A DNA stretch of 64,000 nucleotides from Cryphonectria parasitica EP155 (taxonomy: Eukaryota > Ascomycota > Sordariomycetes > Diaporthales > Cryphonectriaceae), in assembly GCF_011745365.1 (NCBI RefSeq), contig NW_024468910.1, positions 4,554,068 through 4,618,067 on the forward strand. The letters run 5' to 3'. Of this stretch, positions 1 to 10,715 are shown piece by piece (the stretch's first letter is position 1; the number at the start of each line of letters is the position of its first letter). A program made the position numbers and the translations under genes. The notes under the pieces were generated by a model that worked only from the letters and a program-made list of their open reading frames with translations, had not been told where the DNA came from and ran no database searches.

Positions 1-1126
1 CTGTCGTCCTTGGCCTCGACCTTCCAGAACTTGAACTCGTTCTCGACCGGAGAGTATGCCACCAGCGTCCGCCTGCCTTCGACCCGTCCGACGATGCGGA
101 CCAGGTTGTCCCGTACCGGATCGATGATCCACTTGCCCAGCTCCTGCGGATTGCGCTCCACGCCCAACATATCTGCCGTGTACAGGATGGCGCCAGTCCG
201 CACGTTCCAGATCCGCAGACGATGGTCAAGGCAAACGGTGAAGAGGAAATCGGCACCTTCGACCCCGAGAGAGTCAGACGCCACCGAAGTGGCCGCGGTC
301 AGCTCCATGTTTGCCTTGCCGTGCCTGACAGTCTGGCCCCCCTGAAATGAGAAAGGGACGAGACTTCGGAGGCCCTTGGCCCAACCCTGTGCACTAAAGT
401 TTGTTTCTTTCCACATATGACCAGCGGCTGCCCAGATCCCCCCCAATTAGTGATTTAAACGAGGCAGAAAAGATGCAAAGGAGTATGCGTACCGTCATGG
501 GACTTGCTCCTGTCAAATCTGATGATGCCTCCATCGTGAAAGGTGACTATAACCTGGTATGCGCTTACAGCGACGAGGCGATGCGGGTGCTTGAAACTGA
601 AGGTGCCGGCGAGGTGAGCCTTGCAGGCATCGCCGAGGCCATTCTCGGTCGCTGATGGCTTGCGAAAGTGGTCGGGCCGCAGGGTAACGGTGTAGAGATA
701 ATTGCTCTGGTCAAGAACGAAGACGCTGAGGGCGTCGTGCTCTGGGGCGTCGGCGAGCGCGACACACGAGGGCCGTATAGGGTTAGGAAAGCGCAGGTGG
801 AGGATGAGGTTGGCATCGTCGGCGTTGGCTGTCTTGCAGATGTCGGCAGCGCGGAGGTTCAGGACGTAGTCGTCCTCGAGTACCCTCCACAGGAAGGAGC
901 GGGGGAACTGGTGGTGTTTTCTGTGGTAGATAGAGGCAGCGGTGGCCAGGTTCTTAGAGCGGTACAACCTCTCCTCGTCGCCATACTTATCTGCCCCGTT
1001 CAGGCGGCGGTCCCTTGATCTGCCAGTGGTAGGGGACGGGAGGCGGATGTGGACGAGAGAGGCAGCAGAGGCCGGCTCAAGATTGACTCGAGTCTCCTTG
1101 TGGGCGATCCGCGGATCGACATCCAT
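1..1126 (-). CDS. NUP120: Nucleoporin NUP120 (Nup160 family), N-terminal part, runs off the left edge
   Basis: Structural nucleoporin of the Y-shaped (Nup84/Nup107-160) complex of the nuclear pore; this is its N-terminal beta-propeller. Coding exons are 1126-493 and 427-1, with a 65-nt intron (donor gtacgc, acceptor gggcag) joined in phase 1. Family-typical stretches are HKETRVNLEPAS near the start, FHDGGIIRFDRSKSHDG just before the intron, and WKE, GLRSL, TVRHGKANMEL, RLRIWNVRTG and NPQELGKWIIDP after it. The first ATG of the frame is at 1126. The frame is open upstream to a GTG at 1345, but that extension is low complexity and unlike the family, so I start at 1126. About 353 codons are visible; the helical C-terminal part lies outside the window. 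Identity is from recognised conservation, not a search. Confidence 0.88.
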
Positions 1127-3112
1127 CTCGACTTGGCTGCTGCCCCCTCGGGTTGGCAGAGGGAGGGGAGAGGTCCGGGTCGAGAAGGAGGGGGGAGGTG
1201 TCGAGCGAGGGGCTAGCTGCTGAGCGATGGTAGCAGTGGTGGTGGTTTGGACTGGGCGACTGGAAGAGAGCAGAGGACGGAGCGCAGCAGGCAGAGTTGC
1301 AAAGCTCCAGGGTATGAAATGAGGTTGATATCGCGGTTGCGCCACACCAGACGCGTTCTGGCGGGAGGCGGTTTTGCAAGGTACAGTTCAGCTTTCAGTT
1401 GCATGCAGTCAGTCTAGCTGCCGGGGGGTGCCAGCTGTAGGGCTCTAGCTAAGGCTGCTGATCCCTGAAAGGCAGCCAGCTCTTTTTTGGTCTGTGCTCT
1501 ACAACCTGCTTTTGCACGTCACAAAGCAGAACACCAGCATACCTTCCAAGGTACTATCGCGTGTACAAAGACTGATTGACTCTTTGAGCTCTTTCAAGAT
1601 GGATATTAAAATGATAAATGTAGCACTGCTGGGCTGGATGAGGGCAGGGCAATCTTGAAATCACGATATTGTTCCACCTTTTACCCCTCCAAACCCCCTC
1701 TACTGTTTTATTTATTTATTTATTGTCATGTAGCCAGTGAAAACCATGAGAAACCATCCTCGCCCATGAAATGGGCTCTGGAATCCCTCAAACGTACGGC
1801 AATAAGTCCTTCTTGCAACAAATCCCCTCAATGGAAGGGCAAGACACCAAGTCCGCGGAAGACAGGCCAGGGTGTTTTGTTGTGTTGCGTTCGAATGTTG
1901 AAGAGTCCAAGAAAAAGAGCCCGCCCAAAATTTTCTGACAGCGGAATTTTGTTGCGCAGCGCAGCGCCTGAAGCACGCACAGACCACCACCACACACTTG
2001 TGGTTAGGCTGCAACCACTGAGCATCAAACACTCTACTATGGTACATCGTACATGATAGTACTATCTCCTACTTCAATTTGTCCGCTATGTGTAGTGTGA
2101 AGTATGCAACTACTTTGGTTCTGACGACATGGCGGCGCTGCTGTTGGTCGATCATCTGCTCTGCTCGAGTCAAGGCCCAACTCACCTTGCCTGAGGAAGG
2201 GAGAAGAAGAGAAAAGACAAAGGTCTCCTTCCGGATCAGGACGCCATCACGGGGTGGCACAGGCACGAGCAGCATGCGATGAGGGCACACGACCTCGACA
2301 CAATATCGACCCAATCGAGATGCACCGCTGCAGACCACTAGACCAAGTTCATGTGCCCTCTGGGTTGCTGTGGGCTGCTCAGCCTGTCGTGGCAGGGGAT
2401 GATTCTGCGCGTCTCTGGCCCACGTGTTGGCTACGACCCTGTTGATTTGCGGTGACATAACCAAGGAGAGCCAAGTTTGTGACTGGCCTGTGGTATTAAA
2501 CTTTCGTCAGCCTCGCATCCGCGCGAAACGTGACTACTGTCCTAGCCTCAGCACCAGACTCACTAAAACGGTCCACGGGTACAGACTAGGGCTTTCATTA
2601 TGTACTTGTACATACAACCAGCTCCCCTGCATCCATTCTGCTTGCAGATAAATACAACATGTTCACAATTGACACACTCCTGCCCAAGAAGGTGGGCGAG
2701 TATCTCACCATCATCCTTCCCACACGAAATCTCCTTCCACATCAGGCCAAGCAACTAGATTTGTATGGTCAGGAGCAGCCACAACCTATCAAAAAAAATC
2801 TAGAGGACCCCTTCTTTCGAGTGGGTCCCAGAGCCCGACCAGCTGGACTTGCAGGGCTGAGCTGGCCTGACTTTCGGCCGCGAGCGACAAGACTGACGTA
2901 AATATAAAGAAACCTGCAATCCTCCCACGCGCCACGAGATCATTCTTGTCACTTTGCTTCTTGCAAAACACACACACGCACGCACGCACCCACATATACA
3001 CACAGAGTGGTATCCGGCGAACATGCGTAGACCGACAGATCTGCCTTGAGACGATTCATACAGACAAGACGACACCCCGCGACCCCCCCAGCAGGGGCAA
3101 GGTGGACAGAAG
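1127..3112. other. Intergenic region between divergent NUP120 and PPN1
   Basis: About 2 kb with no supported gene. It holds the promoters of both flanking genes, a TTTA run near 1708-1724, GTAC-rich palindromic bits near 2036-2066, and a CA-rich microsatellite at 2967-3005 that probably falls in the PPN1 5' leader. Short open frames here have no family resemblance and no matching splice sites. Confidence 0.6.
2967..3005. repeat. CA-rich microsatellite (imperfect)
   Basis: Imperfect (CA)n interrupted by CGCACG units and CATATA, roughly 110-145 bp upstream of the PPN1 ATG. Confidence 0.8.
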
Positions 3113-5402
3113 ATGGCTGCCAGCGCCTTCTTGTTGGCGGCAGGCCTGTCGCTGTCACATATAGTATGCCGTGGTGTCACTGCTGCACCACAACCAGCAG
3201 CTCAGCAGGTCCTTGCCTCTCTCGACGTCGACGACACACCATCACTCGCGCCGTCTGCCCCAACCATCCCTGTTGTAGGCTCACAGCAGTCGAGAAAATT
3301 ACACGGCAGATTTCTCCATGTCACAGGTGAGTGAGAGAGCCAGATCCCATGATCCTACTGCCACTACCTACCCTGAGGGCGAGCCTCATATTCTTCATGC
3401 CACATGTCGCTGCACCGAAGCTGACCTGCGTCGCCCGTTGAAAATAAAAGACTTCCATCCCGATGAATTCTACAAGGCCCATAGCTCCACAGCAGCAGAC
3501 CACGCCTGCCACAGCGGGAAGGGTACGGCAGGTACCTACGGCGCCGAGACGTCAGACTGCGACACGCCCATCTCACTCATCAACGCGACCTTTGACTGGA
3601 TTAGCGCCAACATCCGTGACGAGATCGACTTCGTCGTATGGACAGGGGACAATGCCCGGCACGACTCCGATGAGAGCATCCCGCGCTCAGCAGACCAGGT
3701 CCTCGGCACGAACCGCCTTCTCGCCAGTAAGTTCGCAGACACATTCTCAGATGCCAACGGGCTCACCATACCGGTGATTCCAACATTTGGTAACAACGAC
3801 ATCCTGCCGCACAACATCCTGCTGCCGGGCCCCAATAAATGGCTCGCATACTATGCCGACATCTGGAGAGACTACATCCCCGAGGCCCAGCGTCACAGTT
3901 TCGAGTTTGGCGGGTGGTTCTATGTCGAGGTCATTCCCAACAAGCTGGCCGTCTTCAGTCTGAACACGCTCTACTTCTTTGACCGGAATGCCGCCATCGA
4001 CGACTGTGTCAAACCCTCAGAGCCCGGATTCAAGCACCTCGAGTGGTTGAGGGTCCAGCTTCAGTTCATGCGAGATCGAGGCATGAAGGCCATCCTCATG
4101 GGCCATGTGCCCCCGGCTAGGACGGACAGCAAGACGCTGTGGGACGAGACGTGTTGGCAAAAGTACACGCTCTGGCTCAGGCAGTACCGCGACGTCGTCA
4201 TCACCGGACTTTACGGACATATGAACATTGATCATTTTCTGCTGTCAGACGCCAAGGAGATCACCATAGACTCCACCGAAGCCGAAGATGTGGATCTCGA
4301 CTTCAGCCACCGTCAAGATCTGGATGACGAGCTGACGATCCAGTCTGCCACGGACTACCTCGAGGAGCTGCGCGACGGTTGGGCCAAATTGCCCAAGGTG
4401 AAGTTGAATGACGAATCCGAGCAGAAGAGCAAGAAAAAGAAGAAGAAGAAGGACAAGAGCAAGAAGAAGTTGGGTGGCAAATGGGCAGAGCGCTACCAAT
4501 TGTCTTTTGTAGGCCCGAGTGTCGTGCCCAACTACTTCCCTACGCTCCGCGTTTTCGAATACAACATCACTGGCATCGAAGACGCAGTGACGTGGGCAGA
4601 GAATACCGAAGTACTGCCGACCATCGATAGCCTTCGATATGGTGAAGACGATGAGGAGGGTTTTGTGCAGCCCGAGCTGGAGCTGCGCAACTCACACGAT
4701 GCTGAAACAGCCAAGAAGAAGAAAAAGAAGAAGAAGGGAAAGGGAGACAAGAAGCCCAAGGATCCAAACTTGGTTGTACCGAAGCCACCAGCGAAGTCCT
4801 CGCCGCCAGGACCAGCCTACTCCTCGCAACCCTTGACACTTCTCGGCTACACGCAGTACTTTGCAAACTTGACCTACATCAACAACGATATTGCCCCTGA
4901 AGAGCACGAAGCGGTAGGGCCCGAAAAATGGCGGGAAGGCAAGCACCACGATAAGAAGCCAAAGAACAGTACACCGAAGCCCAGGACATTCGAATTCGAG
5001 CTTGAGTATGCCACACACGACGATAAGCTTTACAATCTCAGCGACTTGACAGTCCGCAACTTCGTGGACCTGGCGTACAAGATGGGCCAGACAGCCAAGA
5101 GCAAGACTGCAGACTTGTTTCTGCAGCGTACGGACACCGTTGACGACCTTGTCCAAGTCGACCAGGTCGAGGGGCAAAATCCAGAGATACTCAACGAGAG
5201 CGAAGTTTTCACAGACGACGAAAATGATGTTGAGGAGCTTGCAGACGATGGCATAGATGCTCAGAAGAAGAAGAGCGACAAGAAGAAGAAAAAGAAGAAG
5301 AAGAAGAAGGCCAAGAAACTCAACAAGACGTGGCTCCATTTCCTGAAGCACGCTTTCATAAGCACAGTTGATGACGAACAATTGGAGGAACAATTCTCCT
5401 AG
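3113..5402 (+). CDS. PPN1: Endopolyphosphatase (vacuolar, PPN1/PHM5 family)
   Basis: Metallophosphatase that cleaves inorganic polyphosphate chains internally; fungal orthologs act in the vacuole. Exons are 3113-3326 and 3451-5402 (intron 3327-3450, donor gtgagt), giving about 721 aa. The N-terminus (AASAFLLAAGLSLS) looks like a signal sequence or anchor. Calcineurin-type metal motifs appear in order: GRFLHVTDFHPDE formed exactly across the splice, VVWTGDNARHD, FGNND, MGHVPP and GLYGHMN. N-glycosylation sequons are present, as expected for a vacuolar enzyme. Three long lysine tracts (about 4427-4470, 4710-4760 and 5262-5319), encoded by AAG/AAA runs, are unusual; see findings. Length fits the family. 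The 239-codon open frame on the opposite strand at 4692-5411 is a leucine-rich shadow of these tracts. Confidence 0.93.
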
Positions 5403-6581
5403 CCAGGACAAGGAATGGGCAGGAAATCATGAGAAATGATGTGCATAACATATATTGCATGGACGGCGTAATGGGAACCTTGGACAGGCATAATGTTGGT
5501 CCTCACACATACACATATATAGCGCCTCGTCGGGGCCCTCTGCATTTAGAAAGAGGGTATAATTATGGCTGGATGGATAGCAAGCGACTTTCAAGTATTT
5601 TTTTTTTCTGAGCCATCCAGTCAATTTGGCTTTCTCAACCTCGACCCCTGGTATTTTCAGTCCCTGTGAATGAAAAGTGAAGAAGGGCAAGCGGGAAAGA
5701 CCAAATTATGACAAGATCCATAATCACCAGGTGATGGTCCTTGTTGTGATGCTTGCCTTTTTTTTTTTCGGATCGTTAGCAGATATTCACACTTTTTGGA
5801 TCTGAGCAATCTTGGGCTTCTACTGTAAGGGTGGTGGTTCGCGAGGTGGATGGGTCCGATATATGTCTAGACATAGGCAACACACATGCAGAATCATCAA
5901 TGACGGAATCAGTGTTTACCTTTCAACAATCATATTCTTCAGTTGTATGCTATCCGATCTGGCTTTGTTATGAAATAATACACATTGACATCAGGAGATG
6001 GTCCGATGCCCTAGAGCCAGCAGTAGGATGGCCTCCTATGCAGTCTTGCTTGATCAAAACCCCTTCCCTCCCCCTTTCTTCTTTCTTCCTTGCTCCTTCT
6101 TCCATTGTCGGCCCAGCATCTTATTATATACCCTCAGCAAACCAATGTGCTTAAGCCTAGTGAGGTGCTCGATGCCTCGATCCGAGCTAGTAGTAAAAGT
6201 AGCGGGGGCTGTTGGAAAAGAGCTTGTGCCAAGACTGTGAGCTGCGTTGGAATTTTCACGGCACTATCTGCCGTAGACACAGCCGTGCACAGAATGCTTG
6301 AAAGAACGTGGAGATGCTATTCAGATATCGTATTAGGCAGCTTGATGTTAGTTAGCTCTAGAGACCTCCCAGAGGACTGCGCTGCTTTGAGCATGAAATA
6401 CAAAACGCCCATGGGTATAGCCCGTGCATCCATCATCTAGTCATTCTTTTTCCATCATGGCCCGGCCGCTTGGTAAGCTTTGATCTTTATGCTGAGGACT
6501 CAGTATGGAGTGTTATGAAGGGTACCACTTCTCTTTGGCGTAACACCAGGTCTACGTCCCAGTTACTTGGGAGCGTCACAT
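5403..6581. other. Convergent intergenic region PPN1 / F-box gene
   Basis: 1.2 kb between two 3' ends. It contains T runs at about 5599-5608 and 5758-5769 and AT-rich 3'-UTR-like sequence. I see no gene. Confidence 0.6.
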
Positions 6582-9500
6582 CTAGAGCCGCCCATGTCGA
6601 GCCTTGAATATAGCAACTTTATCATCATAAAAGAGAATCTCCCGCAGTCGCAAGCGAGCCTTGGGTGCTGGCTCCACGAAGGAGTCATCGTCCGAGTCGT
6701 CGTATGAGTGCTCCGACTGTGTGTCCTCAGGCTCGGTCGGGCTCGTCGGAGTGCCCTCGTCCTGCGACTCCTCGTCATCATGATCCTCGTCCTCTGTATC
6801 GTCCTCGTCGGTGGCATCTTCAACTACAGCCGCCGCATGGTTCATAACAGCATCGCCGTGGACCAAATTCACCGGGCCGCTGTCTCCGCTCAGCTGAGTA
6901 TTGGTCAAATTGTCAGACGGCCGGTTTTCCAGAATCTCGAAGCACTTGTTTGAGATGCCCACGTAGCAGAGCTGTATCTCTGGCCGCAGGGTGATGATGT
7001 CCGTCATCTGCATGACCAGCTCCTTGGGTTCGGCATTGCCAATCACGTGGTCTGCCAGGAAAGGAATGTGAAGCGAACGAAGCTGAGGGATATTGGGTAA
7101 ACGTTGTAGGAAGGTATGCTGTGCACCGGTGTCAGTCATAATGACCAGTAATCTTCATGGCACGCACTAAGCAACCAGACTTACCCAGTCATTATATTCA
7201 ATTGCCACGGCCAGCTCCCGCAAGTTTGACATCCGCCCGCTGGTGATATACAGCAAGACCTCGGTTGGTAGACACCATGAGCGCCACCTGGTGCTCTTAG
7301 AATTAGATGCGCTGGTATTGATCTTGGCTGAGCTGTCCAAAAGCAATCTTCGTAAGCTGGACCGATGACGTTTGATGGCACCCCTGAAGACAGTATCAAT
7401 CGTAACAGGAGGCGGGCTGTTGCCAGTGTTGCTGCCGGACCGCCTGCGATCCTGCAGAAACAGTGTTTCTAGGGAATTAGGTGCCAAAGTCGCACGGATG
7501 AAGGTGATAAGGGCTGGCGATGTGACATCCGTATGGAGGCGTTTTAAATTGAGAGCGTACTGTAGAGGAGCGTTGGGCATCGGCTTGCTGGACGTTGGTG
7601 AGATTCCATAGCCGTGGACTCGGGGCTGAGGCTGGAATTGCTTTTTCAGCAGCTTCCACAGATTCTCGTGTTGGGCACACTCTAGAATGGTCAAGTTGGT
7701 CAATACTGCCCAGTCAAACGCCTTGTTGCACACCTGCATAGACAGGGGCACCCTCTCGAGCTCCAACGTCGTAAGCCCGAGTTTGCCGTCCAGTCTGTCC
7801 CTCACCGGACATTCCGACGACGCAGGGCATGTGGGATCAGCCGTTGACGAAGCCCCCAATGCCACCTGGGCATCTTTTGTAGGGGTCACGTTTGGCTCGG
7901 AAATCGGGGAATTCGTCTCATCTTCCACGACAAATAGCGGAACGTCTCCCGAAGTAGTAGGAGGTACCTCAGGGGATGCAGCGGGCGGAGTTTGTGGGCT
8001 GGCCAAATCATCTGGTGGCGCTGCGGGACGTTCAGACTTTGGCCTAGAAGGCTTCCGCCGGATGTCGTATATGCGGCCGACGAGCACGCCAAGAACACCC
8101 CCCAGTCGTCTCTCACCAATCCTGCTCTCACCTGGCCAGCGAGCGTTGTGGTCCACCTGCTCAAGCTCTGGACCGTCCCAGGTCTGCACGAAATCGTGAT
8201 GTATAGCTTTGTTCGAGATGCCCACCCTGAGCTCCTGGAGGCTCTCCACAGACCGCTCTATCAGCACAGACATCTCATCCAGATAGGCCAGCTCATCGAT
8301 ATCCAGCACGGTGAGGCTCTTGAGAGGCGGGAGGACGCTGAAGGTGGGGTACTCGACGTGATTCTCTCCATAGGTGATGGCAGGTTTGGGCGCCGGATGG
8401 GAGGCGGTTGAAGGTAGCGAGATGCCAATGGGAGTCAGGGTACTGCCAGCGGGTACCACGGCGGCGGGTGCCGTGGCCGGACTGGGACTTGATGCCGACG
8501 AAGACGTGGAGCCTGTATCCGAATTGTCATGCCATCGAATCCAGACACGCTCCAGCATACACTGCCCATTTTCCGAGCTGTCGGGCAGAGAAGCCAGTGC
8601 CATGAAAATGTCCGACAGAACCCCAGTAGGCATATCCCATATGAAGGTCTCGAGGTTCACCATCCTGGATACTGCCAAGGCAACCAAGGTCCCCAGCATC
8701 TTGCCACTCTCTTTATTAATAGCATATTCGGAGACCCAGTCGTTCGGGCCGTTGCCCAAGGAGAACTTGCGGGTATATTTTGCGTAGTCGTTGCCGGCGA
8801 ACTTGGCTAGCGACCCAGGAGGCATGTTTCCATCCTTCCGGAGCCGCCTCGTAGTGCGTGCAAACGGACTGCCGAGGCACAGAGTCGATAGGCCGTACGT
8901 AAGGGCGTCGACACTTTTCACCTCGGTCGTGGTGGTGAGGGCATCAGGCCAGACGATGTCAAAGCGAGAGTAGATGTGGGGAATGGCGAGGTTGTGAAGG
9001 GTTGAGTTGGTCAGCGCCAGAGAGGTGAGGTCGTTGGTATGTGTGATCTGTATAGGCTTTAGTTAGCGGGGAACGAGCGAACAGTCAGGGCCGTAGCCGT
9101 GGGCAGGACAGCAAGAGAAGACGCGCACCTCCTTCACAACCAAACGAAGGACGTCAACAGGCAGCTCGAGGAGGGTCAGCGGTGCAGTACGCGGAGTCAG
9201 CTGGTCCCAGGCAGGGTCCCTACTCCTCAGGTACTCGGAGATGATGGAGTTGTCCTGGCCGAGCTCGGCTCCAGATATAGCATCGTGAGAGTAGATTTCA
9301 GAGATATGTCTAGGATTTGTATTCAGGTCAAGACGCTCGTCCACTTGCTCGAGGGGCCGTCCTGAGTCTTGAGGCTGGTGAGTATCGGGATAAGGGTAAG
9401 AAGGCGAGGGTGGCTCGTAGTCCATGTGGCTATTGCCGTGCTGGTGGTCGAGCTCGCGCTGGCCGGCGTGGATGTCTGAATCATAGGCATCGTCCTCATC

Positions 9501-9602
9501 CTCGTCGCCGTGGTCATCTGACTCGTCGTACTCCTCGTGGTCTTCCGGGGAATGCAGTGGGTAATCTTCGAATGGGTCGTTCAAGTGATGGCTTTGATCC
9601 AT
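6582..9602 (-). CDS. F-box-like protein with acidic termini, function unknown
   Basis: Three exons: 9602-9129, 9047-7185 and 7118-6582 (introns of 81 and 66 nt, joined in frame), about 957 aa. Residues ~1-130 are very acidic (HEEYDESDDHGDEDEDD). An F-box-like segment at ~145-195 (LELPVDVLRLVVKE, then LTSLALTNSTLHNLAIPHIYSRF) spans intron 1. The middle contains spaced leucine-rich stretches (LRELRVGISNK, LTTLELERVPL, LKRLHTDV, LRRLLLDSS, NLRELAVAIEYNDW) typical of fungal F-box/LRR-like substrate adaptors, plus a disordered Pro/Ser insert. The C-terminal ~70 residues are again acidic (DEDDTEDEDHDDEESQDEG). By analogy it would recruit a substrate to an SCF ubiquitin ligase, but neither SKP1 binding nor a substrate can be read from the sequence. 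The start is the first ATG before the conserved part. Confidence 0.75.
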
Positions 9603-10715
9603 GATTCCAACCTCTCGCCACACCAGCTCGATGCAGTGTGATCTTTGCGACCAGAATCCCAAACAAAACGTCGAGGAATCCGCGTGCTTCCGTCTCTGCT
9701 GTGTATGTGGGCCGCGTTGCAATACAGTCCAATGTCTTGGGTGATAGTGTCAATCCCCAAGTATGGTAGTCGCTTGTAATAATTATTAGAGGACAGACGA
9801 GTATGTCACAAAATTTCAAAAGTCAGAAAGAATATGCAGGACCAAAGAGGCTACAGTAAAAAGAAAGTAGAGTTGCGCAGGTTGAAGGAGAAACGAGTAG
9901 TCCAACGGGGTTCGAGCAGCGGCAACAGAAGTCAGGTGAAGTCGTTACGGTGGGCTGGGATGGAGTTTGGACTTTCAACTGACGTCTCGAGCCGTGGTTG
10001 GCCGAACTCCTAAGAGGGGCTAGGACGGGCCAGCCAGCCAGCGCTATAGATGGGCAAGAACCCACTAGAGCTTTCAGTATACTTAGGTTTGGCGCCAAAG
10101 TTTGCCAGGCATAGCCCTGTTACTAGGACTGAGCGGGGCCCTGGAAACCACCGTACTATGTACTGGATTGGTAGAGTACTTGTAAGTACAGAACATCAAT
10201 GATCCGCATGTACCGCGAGCACAGAACATGGAAAGCCTCTCTGCCTCGGTGAGCTCAGTCCGTATCAAAAAATCTATCTGCTATAGGTTTCTGGTATTTC
10301 GTTGCCCCCCTTGGATATACGAACTTTCTAAGCGATTAGAGGGAAACACTAACGTCCCCTAGAATCCGTCGCAATACACAGTGGCGGTTCTTGTACGTAC
10401 TCTCTTGACCACCACTTGGCGGGTCAAGGTCCAATCCCTTGATACCCAGCCACCCAAAAGCCACGTGCCAAAGTCTTGGAAATATACCTGTTTTTCGGAC
10501 TGTATATCTGTAAGCTGAGTGCAACTATTTTCTACATCTCTCCCCCCCTTCTCAGGTCTGTGAAAGGGTGCGAGCGTTCACAAAGCGGCCGCACCCATTG
10601 GACCGCTTCCATTTGCCGTAGACGGCACCCGCGTAGCCTTTTCTTGCTCTTCTCTTTCTTCTGGCTCATTTGCCAAGCTGATTCATTACTCTTGGACAGC
10701 AAAGTGTCGCCATCG
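9603..10715. other. Intergenic region, F-box gene 5' / RAD17 3'
   Basis: 1.1 kb without a supported gene. It holds the F-box gene promoter, short GTAC-rich motifs near 10152-10200, and a small inverted repeat near 10423-10442 (tcaagg...ccttga). That repeat lacks the arms of a tRNA. Confidence 0.55.

Noticed and set aside
4692..5411. 239-codon minus-strand frame rich in Leu
   Set aside because: Reverse reading of the PPN1 lysine tracts; no splice or family support.
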